A stretch of DNA of 64,000 nt from JADGOV01 sp963814355 (GTDB taxonomy: Bacteria; Actinomycetota; Actinomycetes; JADGOV01), in assembly GCA_963814355.1 (NCBI GenBank), contig CAWFCZ010000031.1, positions 1-64,000 of the forward strand. Reading direction: 5' to 3'. How positions within the stretch are numbered: position 1 is the first letter of the stretch; each line of letters begins with the position of its first letter. This document shows, piece by piece, positions 33,989 through 42,496 of the stretch. The translations under genes were made by a program, and so were the position numbers. The notes below the pieces were generated by a model, which saw nothing but the letters and a program-made list of their open reading frames with translations, ran no database searches and was not told where the DNA came from.

Positions 33989-34707
33989 CCGCGCTGCAAC
34001 TGACCCAGGTCAGCAAGGTTTACGGCGTTGGCGCCACCCAGGTACATGCCTTGCGTGAGGTGGACTTGACCGTCGAGCCGGGTGAGCTGGTCGCTGTGAT
34101 GGGGCCGAGCGGCTCGGGCAAGAGCACGCTGCTTACCATCGCCGGCAGCCTGGAACAGCCCTCCAGCGGGGAGGTGATCGTCGGTGGGGCGCCGCTGTCT
34201 CAGCTGTCTCGTAGCGAGCGGGCCGCGCTGCGTCGCCGCGCGATCGGTTACGTCTTCCAGGACTTCAATCTGCTCGCCGGGCTGACCGCGGCGGAGAACG
34301 TGTCGCTGCCATTGGAACTTGACGGTGTCGCTGTGCGGACTGCCCGGCCGATGGCCCTGACCGTCCTGGATGGGCTTGGGTTGATCGAGCGTGCGGACCG
34401 TTTCCCCGACGAGCTCTCCGGCGGTGAGCGGCAGCGGGTCGCTATCGCTCGGGCGGTGGTGGGCGATCGGCATCTGCTCCTGGCCGACGAACCCTCCGGC
34501 GCGCTGGACTCAGTCAACGGCGAGGCGGTGATGCGTCTGGTCCGCGAGACCTGCCAGGGCGGAGTTGCGGGCGTGGTTGTCACCCATGACGCGCAGTTGG
34601 CGTCCTGGGCCGACCGGGTGGTATTCCTCCGCGACGGCCGGATAATCGATCAAACCGCCCAAGCGAAGGGTCCGGAGTCGCTGCTCGAGGCAGATTCAGC
34701 GCGATGA
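33985..34707 (+). CDS. ABC transporter ATP-binding protein (MacB/LolD type)
   Basis: The 240-residue ATPase has Walker A GPSGSGKS (about 46-53), the Q-loop YVFQDFNL, signature LSGGERQRVAIARA and Walker B LLLADEPSGALD, then the H-loop VVTHD. It is the MacB-like class that partners FtsX-type permeases in mechanotransmission rather than pore transport. It overlaps padR upstream and the permease gene downstream, each by ATGA, so all three should be translated together. Confidence 0.95.
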   Translation: MTALQLTQVSKVYGVGATQVHALREVDLTVEPGELVAVMGPSGSGKSTLLTIAGSLEQPSSGEVIVGGAPLSQLSRSERAALRRRAIGYVFQDFNLLAGLTAAENVSLPLELDGVAVRTARPMALTVLDGLGLIERADRFPDELSGGERQRVAIARAVVGDRHLLLADEPSGALDSVNGEAVMRLVRETCQGGVAGVVVTHDAQLASWADRVVFLRDGRIIDQTAQAKGPESLLEADSAR

Positions 34708-37244
34708 GCACCACGCTCGCTCCGCCGGCTCCGGTTGCCGCGCCCGCACTGTCTCGCGGCGGAGGACCGGCCCGTCGGGCGATCCGTCGCTGGGCGTGGC
34801 GTCTGCTGCGCCGCGAATGGCGCCAGCAAATACTGATCCTCGCGCTGCTCATCGTCGCGGTCGCCAGCACCACCGTCGGCCTCGGGCTCGTGGTCAATGT
34901 CCAGGGCAACGACCAAAGCGTGTTCGGCACGGCCAGCGCACGGATCGACATCGCACATCCCGGGCCGACAGGCGTCGCCGCGGACCTAGCCGCCGCACGG
35001 CAGCGCTTCGGCACCGCTGAAGCGATCGCCCACGCGAGCGCGCCTGTACCGGGGTCCGTCACGCCGGTGGATCTACGTGACCAAGATCCGAACGGAGTGT
35101 TCAGCTCGCCGATGCTCCATCTGGTCTCTGGCAGCTATCCGGTCGGCGGCGGAGAGGCGGCGGTGACCGCGGCAGTCGCGACGACGTTCGACTTGAAGAT
35201 CGGCTCGAACTGGTCGGTCAATGGACGTTCGCTGCGCGTGGTCGGCATCGTCGAGGACCCCAAGAACCTGCAGGACGCGTTCGGGTTGGTGGCTCCCGGT
35301 CAGCTCAGCTTCCCCTCCGGCCTGACTCTGCTCTTCGACGCCAGCGGCACCCAAGTGACGAACTTCCATCCGCCAGCCGGGACGGTCCAGGGAATCTCGT
35401 CCTCGGGCGTGGGTTCCGCGCAGCAACGGCGCAACCAGGCGCTCGCCGTCCTGCTGCTGGCCTCGATCGGACTCACCTTCACCGGGCTGCTGTCGGTGGC
35501 CGGCTTCACCGTGATGGCCCACCGGAGGTCACGCGCACTCGGCATGATCGCCGCCATCGGCGCCACTGACCGGCACGTACGGCGGGTCATGCTGGCCAAC
35601 GGCGCAGCGGTCGGCCTGGTGGGTTCGGTCTCCGGTGCGGTGCTCGGGTTGGCGACGTGGCTGACCCTGACCCCGGCCTTCGAGAAGGTCGTCGGGCACC
35701 GCTATGACCCGTTTGCGCTGCCCTGGTGGGCCGTGATCGCCAGTGTGATCCTGGCGATTCTGAGCGCGCTCGCCGCGTCCTGGTGGCCGGCCCGCGCGGT
35801 GGCCCGGCGTCCCATCGTCGAGGCGCTGTCGGGTCGCCCCGCTCGGCCGCAGCCGGCCCACCGCTTCGCCTTGCTCGGCACCGTGCTGGCCGCGGGCGGG
35901 TTCGTCGCGCTGATTCTGGCCCACGCGGTGCACACGGTGCTGATCGTCGGGGGCATTCTGGCGATCGCCGCCGGGATGCTGTTGCTGGCCCCACTCGGCA
36001 TCCGGGCGCTCGCCGCCTTTGCCGGCCGTGCCCCGGTCGCGGTACGCCTGGCGTTGCGCGACCTGGCCCGCTACCAGGCCCGTTCCGGCGCTGCGCTGGC
36101 CGCGGCCAGCCTGGCGATCGGGATCGCGGCCACGATCGCGGTGAGCGCCGCCGCTCAGCAGGCCCACGACGACACCCTCACCGGCGGAAACCTGCCGACC
36201 AACCAGCTCATCGTCTGGCTCGCCAACCCCACCAAGCAAGGCAGCGGTCCCGAACTCAGGGTCATGCCGGCGGGAGGAGGCACCGCCACACCCGCCGTGC
36301 CGAACCCGACCGTGGTCGCCAGCGCCCGCTCGACCGCCGACGCGATCGCACGAGCACTCGGGGGTAACACCGTCGTCGAACTGGACGTGGCCGTCAACCT
36401 GAACACGCCCATACCAACCGGCTCCCCTCCGGATGCCAGCCAGGCGACCCTCGTCCATCCGATCACTACGCATGGGAGAGGGCAAGGCTGGAACCAGGTC
36501 ACGACCCCGTTCGTGGCGACGCCCGCCGTACTCAATCTCTACCGGATCTCGGCCGGCTCGATCGCGCCAAGCAGTGACATCCTCACCTCGCGCCGCGACC
36601 TGAGTGGAATCGCACTCGGCACCGGATTCAGGGGCGACTTCAAACCCGCCACGGTGCAGGCCTCTGCCCTGCTGCCCAATTACACCTCAGCCCCCAACAC
36701 GCTGATCACCCCCGAGGCCATGACCGCCGGCGGGTACACCGCCGAACCGGTCGGCTGGCTGGTTCAATCCCCGCACCCGATCACCTCGACTCAGATCACC
36801 GACGCCCAACAGCACGCTGCCGCCGCCGGAATCACCATCGAAAACCGAACCGGTCCCGACACGAGCCTGCAGCACCTGCGCGACTACTCGACCTTAGCCG
36901 GGCTGCTCGTGGCACTCGGCGTACTGGCCATGACCATCGGGCTGATCCGCAGTGAGACAGCCGCGGACCTGCGAACCCTCACCGCAGCCGGCGCAAGCGG
37001 CGCCACCCGGCGCAACCTGAACGCGGCATCCGCCGCCGCGTTGGGGCTGCTGGGTGGAATCCTCGGCACCGCCAGCGCGTACCTGGCCCTGATCGCCTGG
37101 CACTGGCACGACATCAGCTACCTCAACAAGCCCCCCTACGCGGATCTGGCGGTCCTGATCCTCGGGCTGACCGCGGTAGCCGCCGCCGGAGCTTGGATAC
37201 TCGGCCGCACCCCCAACAATCTCGCCCGACGCCCGAGCGAATAG
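34704..37244 (+). CDS. FtsX-like ABC transporter permease
   Basis: The 846-residue membrane protein has one N-terminal helix (LILALLIVAVASTTVGLGLV), a large extracytoplasmic region, then groups of helices around 255-370, 390-440 and near the C-terminus (AAALGLLGGILGTASAYLAL). Two FtsX domains flank a second periplasm-like loop, as in actinobacterial duplicated FtsX permeases. It probably expels a lipophilic drug or works on the cell envelope with the coupled ATPase. The substrate is unknown. Confidence 0.9.
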   Translation: MSTTLAPPAPVAAPALSRGGGPARRAIRRWAWRLLRREWRQQILILALLIVAVASTTVGLGLVVNVQGNDQSVFGTASARIDIAHPGPTGVAADLAAARQRFGTAEAIAHASAPVPGSVTPVDLRDQDPNGVFSSPMLHLVSGSYPVGGGEAAVTAAVATTFDLKIGSNWSVNGRSLRVVGIVEDPKNLQDAFGLVAPGQLSFPSGLTLLFDASGTQVTNFHPPAGTVQGISSSGVGSAQQRRNQALAVLLLASIGLTFTGLLSVAGFTVMAHRRSRALGMIAAIGATDRHVRRVMLANGAAVGLVGSVSGAVLGLATWLTLTPAFEKVVGHRYDPFALPWWAVIASVILAILSALAASWWPARAVARRPIVEALSGRPARPQPAHRFALLGTVLAAGGFVALILAHAVHTVLIVGGILAIAAGMLLLAPLGIRALAAFAGRAPVAVRLALRDLARYQARSGAALAAASLAIGIAATIAVSAAAQQAHDDTLTGGNLPTNQLIVWLANPTKQGSGPELRVMPAGGGTATPAVPNPTVVASARSTADAIARALGGNTVVELDVAVNLNTPIPTGSPPDASQATLVHPITTHGRGQGWNQVTTPFVATPAVLNLYRISAGSIAPSSDILTSRRDLSGIALGTGFRGDFKPATVQASALLPNYTSAPNTLITPEAMTAGGYTAEPVGWLVQSPHPITSTQITDAQQHAAAAGITIENRTGPDTSLQHLRDYSTLAGLLVALGVLAMTIGLIRSETAADLRTLTAAGASGATRRNLNAASAAALGLLGGILGTASAYLALIAWHWHDISYLNKPPYADLAVLILGLTAVAAAGAWILGRTPNNLARRPSE

Positions 37245-37332
37245 CTCACAAGCCCGCGCGGAACAGGGACAGCGCTGGTAGGTGCGCTCTGGACGCGCAC
37301 CCGCTCGACATGTTCTCCACGACACCTCCGGT

Positions 37333-37358
37333 ACCAGACAGTAGATCGACTGTCTGGT
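37333..37358. promoter_or_regulatory. Perfect inverted repeat between exporter operon and chemosensory cluster
   Basis: ACCAGACAGT (37333-37342) and its exact complement ACTGTCTGGT (37349-37358) flank a 6-base loop. No T-tract follows. Symmetry and length suit a TetR-type operator; it could also terminate the exporter operon. No TetR gene is in the window. Confidence 0.4.
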
Positions 37359-37485
37359 GGGATCTGGCGCCTTCAGTAGATTCTGCGATCCGTCCCATGC
37401 GGGAGGTGTGATCGATCCAACCGTTGGGAGTGTGCATCCGGTTCGGGCTGCTTCGGTGAGTACTGGGGGGGGGGTTCCTGGTGGC

Positions 37486-38469
37486 ATGACCTGGACGCCG
37501 GCTGTGGTCCTGATCGTCGAGGATTCCACGGCGATCCGGACGTTAGTGCGGCGCATGCTCGTCGGCGGCGGCCACACGGTTCACGAGGCCGCTGAAGGGG
37601 TGTCCGGGCTCGCAACCTGCCGGGCGGTGCGGCCGGATGTGGTCCTGCTCGACGTCGAGATGCCGGGTATGAGCGGTTGGGACGTCTTGGCCGCAATGAA
37701 GGCAGATGAGGGGATGGCTGACATTCCAGTGGTCTTCCTCACCGGCCTCTCCGGTACGGCCGACATTGCCACCGGCCTGCAGCTGGGTGCTCACGACTAT
37801 TTGCGCAAGCCGTGCGCCCCTGAGGAGCTGCTGGCCAGGGTCAACGCGGCCGTCCGGGTCAAGCGGCTGCAGGACGAACTCCATCGACGTAACGCCGAGC
37901 TTACCGAGGTCAGCGGACAGATTTGCTGACTGGCTTGCCTAACCGGCGCCACGTCGAGGAGCAGCTCGCCGCAGTCATCAGCCTGGCGGTGCGTTCCGGT
38001 GTAGTCGCGGCGGTCGCGATGGTCGATATCGACATGTTCAAGAAGGTCAATGACGAACATGGGCACGCTGCCGGGGATGCGGTGCTGCGCCAGGTTTCCG
38101 GCCGGCTGGCGGCCGGAGTGCGATGCGAGGACACGTTGGGAGGGTGGGGGGTGAGGAGTTCCTCGCTGTTTTACCGAGAACGACTGCCGCTGCTGCCGCC
38201 ACCTTGGCCGAACGCCTGCGTCGTACCGTGGAGAGCACCCGATGCTCGCTGCCGGGGGCGATGAGATCGCTGTGACGGTCAGCGTGGGCTGCGCGGCGAG
38301 CGCCGTGGAAAGTGCGGACGGCTTGGTGAAGCGCGCCGACGTCGCCCTCTATGAGGCGAAGGAAGGGGGCCGCAATCGGGTGGCAGTCGCCCGGCCACCC
38401 GCTACGGAGAAGGCGCCGGACCTCACCGCTGAACACAGATTCAGGGTCGCGGCCGGCGGGGCCGCGTGA
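37486..38469 (+). pseudogene. Response-regulator / GGDEF diguanylate cyclase, three frameshifts
   Basis: ATG 37486 starts a receiver domain: VVLIVEDSTAIRTLVRRMLV, phospho-Asp in DVVLLDVEMPGMSGWD and Lys in HDYLRKPCAPEEL. The frame stops at 37929. One base out of frame, LLTGLPNRRHVEEQLAAVIS and VAMVDIDMFKKVNDEHGHAA begin a GGDEF domain. The frame breaks again in a G-run near 38145, just before what would be GGEEFLAVLPRT. It breaks a third time in a G-run near 38258, and GDEIAVTVSVGCAASA then resumes to 38469. Intact, it would make cyclic-di-GMP in response to phosphorylation. A 10-G run sits 11 bases before the ATG. Confidence 0.8.
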
Positions 38470-40699
38470 ACGACCTCGATGAGATCGTTGCGGAGTTCCT
38501 GGTCGAGAGCCACGAGAACCTCGACCAGATGGACCGGGACATCATCGCCTTGGAGCAGGAGCCGGGGTCTCGTTCCCTGCTCAGCAGCGTTTTCCGAACG
38601 GTACACACGATAAAGGGCACCACTGGGTTCCTCGGGTTCGGGCGACTGCAGGAACTCACCCACGCCGGCGAAGGCCTCCTCGGCCGGCTCCGCGGACGGG
38701 GAGCTGCGCCTAACCCCTGAGGTGAGCCGCGCCCTGTTGCAGCTAGCCGACGCGGTCCGCGCCCTGCTCGCCGTCATCGAGGAGACCGGGGCCGAGGGCC
38801 AGCCGGATCACGCTGCCCTCATTGCTGAGCTGAACAGGTTGCAGAAACCTGCGGAGTCCTCGTCGCCGTCCGCATCGATCGGGGAGTCCATTGCCGAACC
38901 GGTCGCGCCGCCGGATGGGCCGAGTACGCTTCCCACCGATGTCGATGCCCGACCGGCGCGGCAGGTCATGCCTGGGGATGCCCAAACGCAGCCGGCGTAC
39001 CGGCCGCAGGCGCTGCCAGCTCAGGCGGACCGTCGAGCGCTGACGGACCGCAGCATCCGAGTCGACGTCGACCTCCTCGACTCGCTGATGCGACTCGTTG
39101 GTGAACTCGTCTTGACCCGCAACGAGATCGTCGGCTATGCGTCCATCGACTGTGACGCTCCGCTGGTTCGCGCCTCGGCGCGGTTGAACGCGATCGCCTC
39201 CGAGCTGCAGGAGAGCGTCATGAAGACGCGCATGCAGCCGATCGAGCATGTCTGGAACAAGATGCCACGTCTCGTCCGCGATCTCACCGTCATTTGCGGC
39301 AATGCCGTGCGCTTGCACATGGAAGGTCAGGACACAGAGCTGGATGGACAAGTCGATTCTCGCGGCGATGAAGGACCCCCTGACGCATCTCGTCCGCAAC
39401 GCTGTCGATCACGGCATGGAACCGCCCGCGGCGCGGCGTGAGGCCGGCAAGGAGACGCAGGGGCTCTTGCTGCTCCGCGCCTACCACCAGGGTGGTCAGG
39501 TCAGCGTCGAGCTCAGTGACGACGGGGCCGGCCTTGACCCGGCTGTGATCGGGGCCACCGCGCGGGAGCGGGGCCTCGTCACCGACGAGGAGCTGGCGGC
39601 GATGGGCGAGCCGGAGATCAACCGGCTTATCTTCTTTCCGGGCTTTTCGACGGCCGAGCGGGTGACGAGCGTCTCCGGTCGCGGCGTCGGCCTGGACGTC
39701 GTGAAAACCAACATCGAGAGGGTTGGCGGCAGCGTCGACGTCATCAGTGTCCTCGGCGTCGGATCCACTTTCCGGATGACGGTTCCGCTCACCCTGGCCA
39801 TCATCAAAGTATTGACGGTGACGTGCCGAGGTGTCCGGTACGCCATCCCGCAAGGCAACCTCACCGAGTTGGTCCGGCCGGACGGTCCAGTCGCCTCCGG
39901 GCTGGAACTCATCGCGGACACCCCGGTGTACCGGCTGCGCGGCGACCTGCTGCCGCTGGTGTTCCTGGACCAGCAGCTCGGTTTGCCGCCGTTGCTTGTC
40001 GACGAGCGGGAGAGGGGGGCGGTTGTCGTCGTGCTGGAAGTCGACGGTGCTCGCCTCGGTCTCATCATCGACGACGTGCTGGACGTCGAGGAGATCGTCG
40101 TCAAGCCACTCGGCGCCCATCTCCGCACCATCCGGATGTATGCCGGGGCGACGATCCTCGGTGATGGCGGCGTCGTCCTGATCCTCGACATCGTTGCCGT
40201 GGCCGAGCGAGCGCGTGTGGTGCGATCCGGCCGGACTCGCCCGCGCGGCACCACGGAACTGGCCACTCCCGTCGTCGCCGACGACTCCGAAGCGCTGCTC
40301 ATCGCCACAATTGGCAAGGCCTGGCGGGTGGGCATCCCGGTGGCCAGGGTGACCCGCTTGGAACGGTTCGCCGAAGCCGTGATCGAGCGCGCCAGCGGCC
40401 GCCATGTCGTGCAGTACCGAGGCGAGGTCCTGCCCCTGCTCTGGCTCGCCCAGCTGTTGGATACGTCCATTCCCTGAACGGCACGCGACCCGCTGCAGGT
40501 CATCGTGTACGACGACGACGGTCGCAGCGTCGGGTTGGTCGTGGACGCCATCCACGACATCGTCGAGGCGCCGTCGCGGGCTCGGCCTGACCCAGTTGGT
40601 GACGGCTTCGCCGGTTCGCTGATCATCCAGCAGCGGGTTACACACCTGCTGGACATCGATAGGGCGATCCTCGCCGCCGGCGCAAGCGGTCCACGATGA
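38466..40699 (+). pseudogene. cheA: CheA-type histidine kinase, broken at three points
   Basis: GTG 38466 overlaps the previous stop. Domains in order: Hpt with VFRTVHTIKGTTGFLGF (phospho-His), dimerisation/P3 (IRVDVDLLDSLMRLVGELVL), ATPase (THLVRNAVDHGME, DDGAGLDP, SGRGVGLDVVKTNIER, GVGSTFRMTVPLTLAI), and two CheW-like domains. An extra base near 38693 shifts the frame after Hpt. A 4-base repeat (TGGA twice, near 39341) shifts it again before the ATPase domain. An in-frame TGA at 40475-40477 cuts the second CheW-like domain, where CGA would restore it. All domains are otherwise recognisable, so decay is recent or errors are in the sequence. Confidence 0.85.
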
Positions 40700-41025
40700 C
40701 GTCGGCCGCCGGAGCGCCGAGTACTGGGATCCAGCCGGTTACCTTCCTCGTCGCCGGTCACCTCGTCGGCGTCCAAGCACGAACGTGTTGGAGGTCCTCG
40801 GCAACCAGATGACCACGGAGGTGCCACTCAGCCCATCGGGGGGTGGCCGGCCTCACGAATCTGCGCGGCGAGGTCGTCACCGCCCTGAACCTGCGGCACC
40901 GTCTCCGTCTCGGGCGGCGACCAGCGGATCGGCAACCCATGAGCGTCATCGTGGCCACCGACGACGGTCCCGTAAGCCTGCTCGTCGACGAGGTCCGCGA
41001 CGTCGTCTCGGAGTTGGCTGAGTGA
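40696..41025 (+). pseudogene. cheW: CheW-type coupling protein, frameshifted and shortened
   Basis: ATG 40696 overlaps the cheA stop (ATGA) and reads GIQPVTFLVAGHLVGVQART. Shifting frame gives VLEVLGNQMTTEVPLSPS, and another shift gives AGLTNLRGEVVTALNLRHRL, MSVIVATDDGPVSLLVDEVR and DVVSELAE then TGA. The N-L-R-G-x-V motif and DEV are hallmarks of CheW. About 30 C-terminal residues are missing. CheW would link CheA to receptors; no methyl-accepting receptor gene is visible nearby. Confidence 0.75.
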
Positions 41026-41107
41026 TTCCATGTCGAGGGGCGCTGACCGGCTCCGCTCACCAGGTGAGGGGCTACGACAGGCGCGGCCCAGGACATAGGA
41101 GATCACG

Positions 41108-41518
41108 ATGCCGAAGTACCTGCTTCTCAAGCATTACCGCGGCGGCCCGGAGCCGTACCGTCCGTTCCCCCCGATGGACCAGTGGGCCCCCGAGGACGTG
41201 GAGGCGCACATGGCGTTCCTCCACCATGTCGGTGAGCTGCTCCAGGAGAGCGGAGAGTACGTCGACGGGCAGGCGCTCACCCCGGCGCGCACCTGGGTGC
41301 GCTACGGCGGCCCGGACGCGGCGCCGGTCACTACCGACGGCCCGCTGCCCGAGACCAGCGACCTGGTGGCGGGCTGGTACATGATCGACGTGGAGTCGCA
41401 CGAGCGCGCGGTCGAGCTCGCTGCCTACGTCTCCTCCGAGCCCGGCCCGGGCGGGGAGCCGCTGTATGAGTGGATCGACGTCCGGGAGGTCATGTCCGAG
41501 GCGCCGTCGGATGACTGA
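41108..41518 (+). CDS. YCII-related (DGPF) protein
   Basis: The 136-residue protein begins MPKYLLLKHYRGGPEPYRPF and has EDVEAHMAFLHHVGELLQES, then TDGPLPETSDLVAGWYMIDV, the DGPF-type motif with the aspartate of the YCII fold. In actinobacteria these proteins are nearly always encoded just before an ECF-type sigma factor, as here with 6 bases between the genes, and may modulate it. GGAG lies before ATG 41108. Function of the family is unproven. Confidence 0.93.
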   Translation: MPKYLLLKHYRGGPEPYRPFPPMDQWAPEDVEAHMAFLHHVGELLQESGEYVDGQALTPARTWVRYGGPDAAPVTTDGPLPETSDLVAGWYMIDVESHERAVELAAYVSSEPGPGGEPLYEWIDVREVMSEAPSDD

Positions 41519-41524
41519 CCCACC

Positions 41525-42487
41525 GTGATCGATGAGCCGATGCGCCCGCTGGACGAGAGCGCGCTGCGCGCCCTCGCCCCGCGGGTGCTCGCGGGCCTGC
41601 TCCGGCGCGGCGAGGACTTCGACGCCGCCGAGGACGCGCTTCAGGAGGCGATGCTGGAGGCGCTGCGGGTGTGGCCCGACCACCCGCCGCGCGACCCGCG
41701 CGGGTGGCTGGCGACGGTGGCGACCCGGCGGCTCGTCGACGCCCGCCGCAGCGAGGCCGCCCGTTACCGCCGCGAGGGGGCGACGTACGCGGAGCCTCGG
41801 CCCGCCGCCACCGAGGAGGGCGACGACACCCTCTTTCTCCTCTTCTGCTGCTGCCACCCCGACCTCACGCCCGCCTCCCAGATGGCGTTGACCCTACGCG
41901 CCGTCGGCGGCCTCACCACCCGCGAGATCGCCGACGCCTTCTACGTCCCGGAGGCGACGATGGCGCAGCGGATCAGCCGCGCCAAGCGCGCCCTGCAGGG
42001 CCGCCGCCTGGACCGGCCGGGCGACCTCGCCGTCGTGCTGCGCGTGCTCTACCTCGTCTACACGGCCGGCCACGAGGGCCGGGTCGACCTGGCCGGCGAG
42101 GCGGTCCGGCTCGCCCGCCAACTCACCCTCGCCACTGAGGAGCCGGAGGCGCGTGGGCTGCTCGCGCTGATGCTCCTCAACCACGCCCGCCTCCCGGCGC
42201 GAATCGACCCCGAGGGCCGGATCGTGACGCTCGACCGGCAGGACCGCGCCCGCTGGGACACCCGCGGGATCGCCGAGGGCGTGCGCGTCTTACAGTCGGC
42301 GCTGGCCGCAGATCCTCGCCTGGTACCGCCACGGCGTACGCCCAGGCCGCCCGCCGAGCCACGAACGTCGCCGAGCCCGACCACCTGCTCCGCCGGGCCG
42401 CCCGCGCGCGGGCCGCCCAGTGATGCCGGAACAGCCTCAGCGTGTCGGCTTCGCCAGGTGCGGGTTTCTGTCCTACCCCTCTTCTAG
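41525..42487 (+). CDS. ECF-type RNA polymerase sigma factor, C-terminal extension deleted
   Basis: GTG 41525 starts a 320-residue frame with region 2 (RRGEDFDAAEDALQEAMLEA, HPPRDPRGWLATVATRRLVD) and region 4 (LTLRAVGGLTTREIADAFYV, PEATMAQRISRAKRAL). Relatives of this YCII-linked group are about 400-420 residues with a helical C-terminal domain. Here the match stops near residue 260 (GVRVLQSALAAD). The family's last 30 residues reappear immediately in another frame (TAYAQAARRATNVAEPDHLL) up to TGA 42423. So roughly 100 codons were deleted and the frame shifted. Core sigma regions are intact, but regulation through the lost domain is probably not. Confidence 0.75.
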   Translation: MIDEPMRPLDESALRALAPRVLAGLLRRGEDFDAAEDALQEAMLEALRVWPDHPPRDPRGWLATVATRRLVDARRSEAARYRREGATYAEPRPAATEEGDDTLFLLFCCCHPDLTPASQMALTLRAVGGLTTREIADAFYVPEATMAQRISRAKRALQGRRLDRPGDLAVVLRVLYLVYTAGHEGRVDLAGEAVRLARQLTLATEEPEARGLLALMLLNHARLPARIDPEGRIVTLDRQDRARWDTRGIAEGVRVLQSALAADPRLVPPRRTPRPPAEPRTSPSPTTCSAGPPARGPPSDAGTASACRLRQVRVSVLPLF

Positions 42488-42496
42488 ATTCGCCGC

